Shown here piece by piece: positions 1 through 4,864 of a stretch of DNA of 5,054 nt; position 1 is the stretch's first letter; each line of letters begins with the position of its first letter. Origin of the DNA: Patescibacteria group bacterium. GTDB taxonomy: Bacteria > Patescibacteriota > Minisyncoccia > Minisyncoccales > JAHIOY01. The position numbers and the translations under genes are program-made. The stretch spans positions 1 through 5,054 of the forward strand of contig JAHIOY010000061.1 of the NCBI GenBank assembly GCA_018894495.1. The letters are read 5' to 3'. The notes beneath the pieces were generated by a model. That model did no database searches, had not been told where the DNA came from, and saw only the letters and a list, made by a program, of their open reading frames with translations.

Positions 1-1078
1 AAGTCCTGCCCTCGCCGAAGCCCTGTTCCAGAGCAATTTTTAATATGTTTTTAGCGGCGTTTTCGTCCCTGCCGACTATCAAATTACAATAAGGACAAAT
101 ATGCGTCCTGACTGACAATGATTTTGGCACGATTTCACCGCACCCCGAACACTTTTGCGAAGTACAACGAGGATTTACTTCTACAAAATGCCGCCCAAGA
201 ATTTGCGTCTTGTAGGCAAGTATATTTGTAAATGTATCCCACGCGCTATCCTGAATACTTTTTGCTAAATGGTGATTTTTCAACATTCCCTTAATGTTTA
301 ATTTCTCAACTGCTATCAAGTCGTATTTGTCAACATATTTCGTTGATAATTTATGCAACCAGTCTTTTCTTTGATTAGCAATATATTCGTGTGTTTTGGC
401 AAGTATCTTGATTTTCTTTTTTTTCCGCTCACTACCCTTTACTGCCTTACTAACCTTTCTTTGTCTTTTCCGGATTAGATATTCTGATTTTCTAAAAAAC
501 TTTGGCGGTTTTTCTTCATTCCCGTTGCTATCAATCAAAAATGATTTTAATCCGACATCAATTCCAACAGCTGATTTTATTCTCTTAATGGGCTTCTTTA
601 CTGTGATTTCTGTCCCATATTGTAAATACCACCCACTTGCTCGTTTAACTATTCTACCCATTGAAAAATTATCTGTTTTTCTAAATCCTCTCATCTTGAT
701 ATTACCGATTTGTTTCCAGACTTTCAGTTTATTATTGACAATCCGATAATCTATCTCATACTGCCGAAGTTCAATACTTCTAAAACGATTAACTGATTTG
801 AAACGAGGAAATTTCCCTAATTTATTGAAAAATTTATCATATGCAACATTAACCCGATAAGCCATCATTTGATTAACCGAGGCTGGAAGTTCTTTATACT
901 TTGTTTTGAATTGTTTTTGTAAATCAAATCTTGAAACATTTTTCTTCTCTTTCTTATAAGCATTTATTTTCGTTTCCAGCATTTCATTATAAAGCATTCT
1001 GGCATTATAAAACATTTCAAGAAGTTTTCGCTCTTGTTGTTTAGTTAAGTATAGTTTTGCTTGATAGGTTAATCTCAT
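1..1078 (-). CDS. tnpB: TnpB (OrfB) RNA-guided nuclease of an IS200/IS605-type element, 3' end cut by window edge
   Basis: This gene encodes a transposon-associated RNA-guided DNA nuclease with a RuvC fold, the family ancestral to Cas12. The ATG at 1078 gives the usual start (MRLTYQAKLYLT...), and 359 residues are visible before the window ends. The N-terminal helical/beta part spans about 1-165. RuvC-I is GIDVG with Asp174, RuvC-II is LIAVEKLNIKG with Glu258, and RuvC-III is GRDENAAKN with Asp338. A zinc ribbon lies between the last two: Cys310, Cys313, Cys328 and Cys331. All three catalytic acids and all four zinc ligands are present, so the protein looks intact as far as seen. Only the extreme C-terminus and stop are missing. 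The omega-RNA and right end of such elements normally overlap the 3' end of tnpB and would lie outside the window. No tnpA is present on the 5' side, where pilB ends 97 bp away. It is transcribed in the same direction as pilB and could receive read-through. Confidence 0.95.
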   Translation of the reverse strand, partial: MRLTYQAKLYLTKQQERKLLEMFYNARMLYNEMLETKINAYKKEKKNVSRFDLQKQFKTKYKELPASVNQMMAYRVNVAYDKFFNKLGKFPRFKSVNRFRSIELRQYEIDYRIVNNKLKVWKQIGNIKMRGFRKTDNFSMGRIVKRASGWYLQYGTEITVKKPIKRIKSAVGIDVGLKSFLIDSNGNEEKPPKFFRKSEYLIRKRQRKVSKAVKGSERKKKKIKILAKTHEYIANQRKDWLHKLSTKYVDKYDLIAVEKLNIKGMLKNHHLAKSIQDSAWDTFTNILAYKTQILGRHFVEVNPRCTSQKCSGCGEIVPKSLSVRTHICPYCNLIVGRDENAAKNILKIALEQGFGEGRT

Positions 1079-1120
1079 AACTATATCTTAACAAATGATA
1101 AATAATCTGTCGGTGCTAAA

Positions 1121-1141
1121 GCCTTCGCCTGAAGGCGAGGG
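1121..1141 (-). repeat. Hairpin 5' of tnpB, probable left-end structure of the IS200/IS605-type element
   Basis: The plus strand contains an 8-bp stem (1122-1129 with 1134-1141, one G-T pair, loop TGAA). An alternative register forms a perfect 6-bp stem, GCCTTC/GAAGGC (1121-1126 with 1131-1136, loop GCCT). IS200/IS605 elements are bounded by subterminal hairpins recognised by TnpA, and the position about 45 bp 5' of tnpB fits a left end. The neighbouring GGG..CCC segment (1139-1153) may lie near the cleavage site, but the exact element boundary cannot be set from one copy. No T-tract follows on the minus strand, so it is a poor rho-independent terminator for pilB, though partial termination is possible. 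Confidence 0.55.
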
Positions 1142-1174
1142 AATTAAAATCCCAGAAATGAGACCTTAAAAAAT

Positions 1175-2926
1175 TTATTCAGTAATTACCCGCAAGACCT
1201 CTTCAAGTGAAGTTAGGCCTTGGGCGGCTTTGACAAAGCCGTCTTCAACCATTGTTCTCATTCCTTCTTTTATTGCCTGATTTTCAATTTGGTCAGAGGT
1301 TGCTTGTTTGACTATCATTTCTTTGATTGATTCGGTAACCGACAGAACTTCGTAAATTCCAATTCGCCTGCTGTATCCCTCCAAGCATTCCTTGGTTGGT
1401 TTTGGCTTGAAAAATATGACATCCCTGAGGGTCTGACTCTTTTTTATTATTTTTTCCTCTTCTAAAATCTTTTCCACTCGTTTTAAATCGCAATATTTGG
1501 CCAAATTCTTTAATTCCAAGTCCTTCAAATTGTATTTTTCTTTTTCCCGACAAAGCCGCCTGACCAATCTTTGGGCAATAATAACGTTGAGAGTTGAGGA
1601 AATTAGAAAGGGCTCGGCTTTCATATCAATCAGACGCGGTATGGCGCCGGCTGCATTATTGGTGTGGAGAGTAGATAAAACCAAGTGGCCGGTCAACGAG
1701 GCATTTATAGCCAGAGAGGTAGTTTCATTGTCTCTGATTTCCCCGACCATAAGAATATCCGGGTCCTGTCTAAGCAAGGAACGGAGACCGGAAGCAAAAG
1801 TTAATCCAATTTTTGGGTTGACCTGGGTTTGACTTATTCTGGGCATTCGGTATTCAACCGGGTCTTCAACCGTGGAGATATTCACTTCCGGGGTATTTAA
1901 AATTTCCATCATGGCGTATAAGCTGGTGGTTTTTCCGCAGCCGGTGGGCCCGGTAATTAAAATCAATCCCACCGGTTTTCTTAGATTATCTTGAATTTTT
2001 TCCAATGCCTGACCGAATAAACCCAGACCCTCCAAAGTCAATGCCTTAGCGGTTTCCGGCAATAGACGCATTACGATTTTTTCTCCATCAAAAATTGGCA
2101 GTATTGAGACCCGAATAGAATATTTGTATTCTTCGGTTTCAACCTTAAAACGGCCGTCTTGTGGAAGACGATGTTCATCTAATTTTAAATTAGAAAGAAC
2201 CTTCAGCCGAGCCACTATTCCAGAACTTACTATTTTGGGCAGGGTCATAGCGTCGTGCAGAATTCCATCAATTCTATAACGGACAATTACCTCTTTTTCC
2301 AGGGGCTCAATATGAATGTCAGAAGCCCTTTGCAAAATGGCGTGTCTTAAAAGGGTATCAACAATTTTAATTATCGGCAGTTCTTCGGCTGCCTTTCTCA
2401 ATTCCTCTTTTTCCTCAACAATTTCTTCTTCCTTAATTTGCTTTATTCCTTTTGCTTCGGTTTTGATTATTTCTCCAAATTCCGCTTCTAGGGTCTTAGC
2501 GTACTGGCGCAAAACGGTTTTTATTGATTCAAGGGTGGTTAAGCGCGGCAGGATTTTCAAACTAGGTTCTTTTTTTTTGATGAATTCAACAGTTCTTAAG
2601 TCCTCCGGGTCAAGCATGGCCACTTCTAAATCCTGCCCCTTTTTTCTGAAAGCGATTATATTATGGGACCTGGCAATGGGTTCGGGTATAATTTTTAAGA
2701 CCTCGGGCGAAACGATTTCTTTTTCCAAATTAACAAAGGGAATTCCCAAAATATATGCTTCCAATTTAAGTAAGGTTTCTTGGGCGATTAATCCCTCGGA
2801 AACCAAAACATCGCCAACCCTTTGTTTGGTTTTTTCCGCTTTTTTAAAACAATCGTCAAATTGTTTTTCACTAACTAAACCGGCGTCCAATAAAAAGGCC
2901 TTTAATTGTTGCGGTTCAACCCTCAT
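1175..2926 (-). CDS. pilB: Type IV pilus assembly ATPase PilB (GspE/PulE family)
   Basis: This is the cytoplasmic hexameric ATPase that powers pilus extension at the inner membrane platform. It has 583 residues, near the usual family length. Residues 1-140 resemble the MshEN/T2SSE_N domain (RVGDVLVSEGLI at 36-47). An acidic, Lys-rich linker spans about 145-182. The motor domain has Walker A GPTGCGKTT (326-334), the Asp box STVEDPVEY (351-359), Walker B ILMVGEIRD (391-399) with Glu396, and the His box LTGHLVLSTLHTNN (411-424). The zinc-binding tetracysteine motif of PilB/GspE is half missing: Cys459 and Cys514 remain, but the partner positions are Lys462 and Thr511. The ATG at 2926 is chosen because MRVEPQQLKAFLLDAGLV aligns with normal family N-termini. 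There is no Shine-Dalgarno sequence, and the leader is entirely repeat DNA. The gene follows a kinase and a regulator on the same strand and is probably co-transcribed. Identification as PilB rather than a secretion GspE rests on lineage and the domain pattern. Confidence 0.95.
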   Translation of the reverse strand: MRVEPQQLKAFLLDAGLVSEKQFDDCFKKAEKTKQRVGDVLVSEGLIAQETLLKLEAYILGIPFVNLEKEIVSPEVLKIIPEPIARSHNIIAFRKKGQDLEVAMLDPEDLRTVEFIKKKEPSLKILPRLTTLESIKTVLRQYAKTLEAEFGEIIKTEAKGIKQIKEEEIVEEKEELRKAAEELPIIKIVDTLLRHAILQRASDIHIEPLEKEVIVRYRIDGILHDAMTLPKIVSSGIVARLKVLSNLKLDEHRLPQDGRFKVETEEYKYSIRVSILPIFDGEKIVMRLLPETAKALTLEGLGLFGQALEKIQDNLRKPVGLILITGPTGCGKTTSLYAMMEILNTPEVNISTVEDPVEYRMPRISQTQVNPKIGLTFASGLRSLLRQDPDILMVGEIRDNETTSLAINASLTGHLVLSTLHTNNAAGAIPRLIDMKAEPFLISSTLNVIIAQRLVRRLCREKEKYNLKDLELKNLAKYCDLKRVEKILEEEKIIKKSQTLRDVIFFKPKPTKECLEGYSRRIGIYEVLSVTESIKEMIVKQATSDQIENQAIKEGMRTMVEDGFVKAAQGLTSLEEVLRVITE

Positions 2927-2998
2927 AAATCATCGAATATCGAAATCAGTTACGAATCTACTAAATCAACGAATATCGAATTATGTTACGAATTTACG
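2927..2998. repeat. Two tandem copies of a 36-bp AT-rich repeat (ACGAAT family)
   Basis: The segments 2927-2962 and 2963-2998 match at 30 of 36 positions. Both contain a CGAATATCGAA block followed by a GTTACGAAT block. The first copy begins at the base immediately 5' of the pilB start codon, so the repeat forms the whole proximal leader of pilB. The 36-bp period is twice the 18-bp period of the array in the other spacer of the operon, and the 15-mer TACGAATTTACGAAT (2987-3001) recurs exactly at 3468-3482 and 3486-3500, so both spacers carry the same repeat family. Confidence 0.85.
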
Positions 2999-3070
2999 AA
3001 TTCGTATATTCGTAAGAGATTCGTTTTTCGCTGATTTGTTTATTCGTATTAAATTCGTTATTCGTTGATT
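2964..3070. repeat. Nested inverted repeats of the ACGAAT family in the regulator-pilB spacer
   Basis: The outer arms 2964-2981 and 3053-3070 are complementary at 17 of 18 positions. Inside them, 2986-3000 and 3001-3015 form a loopless palindrome centred on GAATTC with 14 of 15 pairs. In RNA or single-stranded DNA the block could fold into a long, weak, AT-rich hairpin. The right outer arm runs into the response-regulator gene and encodes its last three residues (Ile-Asn-Glu) and the stop codon. There is no T-tract typical of a terminator. It may influence expression between the regulator and pilB, but that is inference. Confidence 0.8.
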
Positions 3071-3441
3071 AATACTTTTTCTATTTTTTTCACCACTTCC
3101 TCCGGACTGTATTTTACCTTTACTAAGTAAGTCGTCGCTCCCAATTCAATGGCTTTGTTCACGTCTTCAATTCCTTCCAAATTTGTCAAAACAATAACCG
3201 GTATATTCTTTGTTTCTCTGTCTTCCTTCAGAGCCATTAAAACATCAAAGCCATTAATCTTTGGCAGGACGAGGTCAAGCAAAATTAAATCTGGTTTTTT
3301 TCCGCCAGCTGGCGGATTAGCCAATTTTAGCCCTACCTCTCCATCCAAAGCCGAGATTATGTCATAATTCGCCTTTGTTAAAAACTCTCCAAACGTTCTT
3401 TGCAGGGCTGATTCATCTTCTATAAACAATATTGTTTTCAT
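3058..3441 (-). CDS. Single-domain response regulator (CheY-like receiver)
   Basis: This is a stand-alone phosphoreceiver domain of 127 residues with no DNA-binding or enzymatic output domain. Visible features are the acidic pocket Glu8-Asp9 (FIEDE), the phosphoacceptor Asp56 in LILLDLVLP, the switch residue Thr86 in VIVLTN, Tyr105, and the conserved Lys108 in YLVKVKYSPEEVV. It should accept phosphate from the histidine kinase encoded just upstream and act through protein-protein contact. The gene next downstream is pilB, so the pilus motor is the natural candidate target, as an inference from order only. The ATG at 3441 is preceded by AGGAG (3446-3450) at a short 4-nt spacing, and part of this Shine-Dalgarno sequence is made by an 18-bp repeat. 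A perfect palindrome encodes a Pro-Pro-Ala-Gly-Gly loop (residues 43-47) between helix 2 and strand 3, where receivers usually have a shorter turn. The last three residues come from an intergenic repeat. Confidence 0.95.
   Translation of the reverse strand: MKTILFIEDESALQRTFGEFLTKANYDIISALDGEVGLKLANPPAGGKKPDLILLDLVLPKINGFDVLMALKEDRETKNIPVIVLTNLEGIEDVNKAIELGATTYLVKVKYSPEEVVKKIEKVLINE
3301..3316. repeat. 16-bp perfect palindrome inside the response-regulator gene
   Basis: TCCGCCAGCTGGCGGA is self-complementary over its whole length and is far richer in GC than the surrounding gene. Read in the gene direction it encodes most of Asn-Pro-Pro-Ala-Gly-Gly (residues 42-47), in a loop before strand 3 of the receiver fold where most family members have only a few charged residues. 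It reads as a small in-frame insertion of roughly 4-5 codons. Confidence 0.7.
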
Positions 3442-3445
3442 ACCG

Positions 3446-3450
3446 CTCCT
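3446..3450 (-). promoter_or_regulatory. Shine-Dalgarno site of the response regulator, partly made by a repeat copy
   Basis: On the minus strand AGGAG precedes the regulator ATG by 4 nt (CGGT). It overlaps the end of the repeat copy 3447-3464. That copy differs from its two neighbours exactly here: it has TCCT where the others have CACT on the plus strand, that is AGGA instead of AGTG in the transcript. The change creates the ribosome-binding site. Confidence 0.6.
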
Positions 3451-3500
3451 ACGAATTTACTAATCACTACGAATTTACGAATCACTACGAATTTACGAAT
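3447..3500. repeat. Three tandem copies of an 18-bp repeat in the kinase-regulator spacer
   Basis: The copies are 3447-3464, 3465-3482 and 3483-3500. The second and third are identical (CACTACGAATTTACGAAT), and the first differs at three positions (TCCTACGAATTTACTAAT). There is no spacer DNA between units, so this is a tandem array and not a CRISPR. It belongs to the same family as the 36-bp repeats before pilB. Confidence 0.92.
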
Positions 3501-3534
3501 AATTATTTTTTATCGTATTCGTATATTAGTAAAA

Positions 3535-3587
3535 ATTCGTAATTTCGTAGGATCAGTATATTAGTAATGATTAGTAATTTCGTAGTG
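3535..3587. repeat. Inverted copies of the 18-bp repeat, overlapping the 3' end of the kinase gene
   Basis: The segment 3535-3552 is complementary to repeat copy 3447-3464 at 16 of 18 positions. The segment 3570-3587 is complementary to copies 3465-3482 and 3483-3500 at 16 of 18 positions. With the direct array at 3447-3500 they make an imperfect long inverted repeat across the whole 129-bp spacer. The distal inverted copy encodes the last residues of the histidine kinase (Leu-Arg-Asn-Tyr) and its stop codon at 3571-3573. Confidence 0.82.
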
Positions 3588-4590
3588 GTAAAGTAAACCA
3601 AAATGTCGACCCTTTATTTTCTTTGGACTTAAAGCCGATTTTTCCTCCGTTATTCTCAATGGTGGACTTGCAGATGAACAAGCCGAGGCCGGAACCCTGG
3701 GTTTGGGCTCTTCTCGCGTTTTCTGAACGGAAAAATTTTTGAAAAATATACTTTTGGTCTTCTTTGGGAATGCCCAGGCCGTTGTCTTTGATTTCAAAAT
3801 AAATATTTTTGTCTTTTTTAAAAATACTTATTTTAATTTCGCCGTCCCTCTTTACCCCATTAGAGACAATATCTCCAACCGGGTGAACCCCCACACCTAC
3901 GGAATAGGTGTGGGGGTGAATATATTTAATGGCATTATCTAAAAGATTTTCAATAACCAATTCAATTTGAGAGACGTCTCCAAAGAGCATTGGTAAATTG
4001 CGAGCCGTCTCAACTTTTATTTCAACATTATAGGACATGGCAAAGGCTCGGGCTTTGGAAATTAATTCGTTGACCAAATCCTCTAAAGAAAACTCGGTTT
4101 TTTGGGGCGCTGTCTTTTCGGTTTCCATCCTGGAAATGATTAATAAATCGGAAATTAGTTCTTCCATACGGCTGCCGTTTTCTTTTAAAATCTTAAAAAA
4201 TTCCAACTGTTTTTCTTCAATATTACCTAAATCCCCTGAAATTAATAAATCAACCGCCCATCTTAAATTTGTCAGGGGAGAGCGCAATTGATGGGAGATG
4301 ATGTTTATAAATTCCGACTTCATTCTGCTTGCTTCGGCCAGCCGTTCAAAACTTTGGGTGATAATAAAAGAAATGATAAACAATACCGCGGTTATTAAAA
4401 AAACGAGCAAAATAACAATTTGAGGGTCAGAGATGTATCTTGCGCCGAGAGCATAACTGGTAAAAATGGTGGCGATTGTAAATATGCCCATTACCACAAA
4501 AAGAAATTGGGGGCATTGCCAAAGAGGAAGCCCGTATCTTTTGCATTGAGAGAAGATATTTAACTCTTTATATATTGGTTTTAGCTCCAC
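3571..4590 (-). CDS. Membrane-anchored sensor histidine kinase
   Basis: This is an inner-membrane kinase of 339 residues that should autophosphorylate on His100 and pass phosphate to the adjacent receiver protein. A short cytoplasmic or amphipathic N-terminus with Cys16 and Cys26 precedes two membrane helices (about 28-49 and 57-78) joined by only a few residues, so there is no extracytoplasmic sensor domain. The HisKA domain spans about 88-155 with the H box INIISHQLRSP. The HATPase domain spans about 204-336: N box ENLLDNAIKY (Asn215, Asn219), G1 DNGLGIP (269-275), F box FQKFF (283-287) and G2 GSGLGL (299-304). All catalytic motifs are intact. Between the N box and the next strand lies an unusual in-frame insertion (about 225-250) that contains a strong DNA palindrome. 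The start is GTG at 4590, because an in-frame TGA lies two codons upstream and no better start precedes the conserved-looking Cys segment. No Shine-Dalgarno sequence is present, and a promoter places the transcript start near the GTG. The C-terminal Arg-Asn-Tyr derives from a repeat. Confidence 0.95.
   Translation of the reverse strand: MELKPIYKELNIFSQCKRYGLPLWQCPQFLFVVMGIFTIATIFTSYALGARYISDPQIVILLVFLITAVLFIISFIITQSFERLAEASRMKSEFINIISHQLRSPLTNLRWAVDLLISGDLGNIEEKQLEFFKILKENGSRMEELISDLLIISRMETEKTAPQKTEFSLEDLVNELISKARAFAMSYNVEIKVETARNLPMLFGDVSQIELVIENLLDNAIKYIHPHTYSVGVGVHPVGDIVSNGVKRDGEIKISIFKKDKNIYFEIKDNGLGIPKEDQKYIFQKFFRSENARRAQTQGSGLGLFICKSTIENNGGKIGFKSKENKGSTFWFTLPLRNY
3841..3920. repeat. 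In-frame palindromic insertion within the histidine-kinase ATPase domain
   Basis: The arms 3887-3899 and 3905-3917 are perfectly complementary over 13 bp (ACCCCCACACCTA and its complement) around a 5-nt loop (CGGAA). A small second stem, GAGA/TCTC (3863-3875), lies beside it. In the gene direction the region encodes residues about 225-250 (HPHTYSVGVGVHP... to RDG), between the N box and the strand leading to DNGLGIP. Most HATPase domains have only a turn of about four to six residues there, so some 20 residues appear added without breaking the frame. The outer limits are estimated from the protein alignment expectation, not from a second copy. Confidence 0.75.
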
Positions 4591-4596
4591 TAATCA

Positions 4597-4625
4597 ATTA
4601 TACCAAATTGACTAAAAGAAAACAA
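4597..4625 (-). promoter_or_regulatory. Sigma70-type promoter of the kinase-regulator-pilB operon
   Basis: On the minus strand a perfect -10 TATAAT (4602-4597) lies exactly 17 bp downstream of TTGTTT (4625-4620), which keeps the TTG of the -35 consensus. Transcription would begin about 6-8 nt after the -10 box, at 4589-4591, on top of the GTG start codon at 4590. The kinase mRNA would therefore be leaderless or nearly so, which fits the absence of a Shine-Dalgarno sequence. Confidence 0.65.
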
Positions 4626-4636
4626 AGTGATAAATA
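4608..4636 (+). promoter_or_regulatory. Sigma70-type promoter of the tRNA-Pro/tRNA-Gly unit
   Basis: On the plus strand TTGACT (4608-4613) matches the -35 consensus at five of six positions. A 17-bp spacer leads to TAAATA (4631-4636), a weak -10 that is helped by an extended TG motif at 4628-4629. Initiation about 7 nt downstream would fall near 4643, just before the first base of tRNA-Pro at 4645. The elements interleave with those of the divergent kinase promoter. Confidence 0.5.
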
Positions 4637-4644
4637 AAGTTTAG

Positions 4645-4715
4645 CGGGGTGTCGTATAGCGGTAGTATGTATGCTTTGGGAGCATGCGGCCTGGGTTCAA
4701 CTCCCAGCACCCCGA
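4645..4715 (+). tRNA. tRNA-Pro (anticodon UGG)
   Basis: This is a complete cloverleaf of 71 nt including the discriminator A4715. The acceptor stem CGGGGTG (4645-4651) pairs with CACCCCG (4708-4714). The anticodon stem TATGC/GCATG encloses the loop TTTGGGA, giving T33, anticodon TGG (4677-4679) and G37, as expected for proline. The T arm is CTGGG-TTCAACT-CCCAG (4691-4707). The D stem is short, with wobble pairs. The 3' CCA is not encoded (CAA follows), so a CCA-adding enzyme is needed. tRNA-Gly starts 10 bp downstream, so both are likely processed from one transcript. Confidence 0.95.
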
Positions 4716-4725
4716 CAAAATTGAT

Positions 4726-4796
4726 GCGGGTGTGGTTTAATGGTAAAATTTCTTCCTTCCAAGAAGAAGACGGCGGTTCGATTCCGCTCGCCCGCT
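4726..4796 (+). tRNA. tRNA-Gly (anticodon UCC)
   Basis: This is a complete cloverleaf of 71 nt with discriminator T4796. The acceptor stem GCGGGTG (4726-4732) pairs with CGCCCGC (4789-4795) including one G-T pair. The anticodon stem TCTTC/GAAGA (4751-4755 with 4763-4767) holds the loop CTTCCAA with anticodon TCC at 4758-4760. The T arm is GGCGG-TTCGATT-CCGCT (4772-4788). The CCA end is not encoded. It lies 10 bp after tRNA-Pro and is followed by a strong hairpin at 4826-4857. Confidence 0.95.
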
Positions 4797-4825
4797 CTTA
4801 CACTTATAGATATTCTGTAAAATTT

Positions 4826-4857
4826 GGAAATGACCGAGGTCAAACCTCGGTCATTCC
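4826..4857. terminator. Strong hairpin between convergent tRNA-Gly and pilin-like gene, possible bidirectional terminator or dispersed repeat
   Basis: The arms 4829-4840 (AATGACCGAGGT) and 4844-4855 are perfectly complementary over 12 bp with a 3-nt loop, and GG/CC pairs extend the stem past one bulged A. It lies 30 bp after tRNA-Gly and 8 bp beyond the pilin-like stop codon on the other strand, the position expected of a shared terminator. No T-tract follows on the plus strand. On the minus strand a T-containing stretch (TTTCCAAATTTT) follows. The symmetric, GC-rich form would equally suit a REP-like intergenic repeat. Confidence 0.6.
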
Positions 4858-4864
4858 GAACGTT

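Noticed and set aside
396..749. Plus-strand open frame of 117 codons rich in Phe, Leu and Ile
   Set aside because: It is antisense to the RuvC region of tnpB, whose catalytic motifs are clear on the minus strand. The composition is that expected of complemented Lys/Glu-rich codons.
1080..1085. TATAGT on the minus strand as a -10 box for tnpB
   Set aside because: It lies 1 nt from the tnpB start codon and would start transcription inside the gene; no convincing -35 is present.
2316..3068. Plus-strand open frame of 250 codons
   Set aside because: It is antisense to the PilB N-terminal half and runs through the repeat spacer. It has a Ser/Phe-rich shadow composition and no recognisable domain.
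3447..3500. Possible CRISPR array
   Set aside because: The 18-bp units are directly abutting without unique spacers, and no cas genes are present.
3561..3797. Minus-strand open frame of 78 codons overlapping the kinase
   Set aside because: It is an alternative frame within the HATPase domain of the kinase, where the real frame has the F and G2 boxes.
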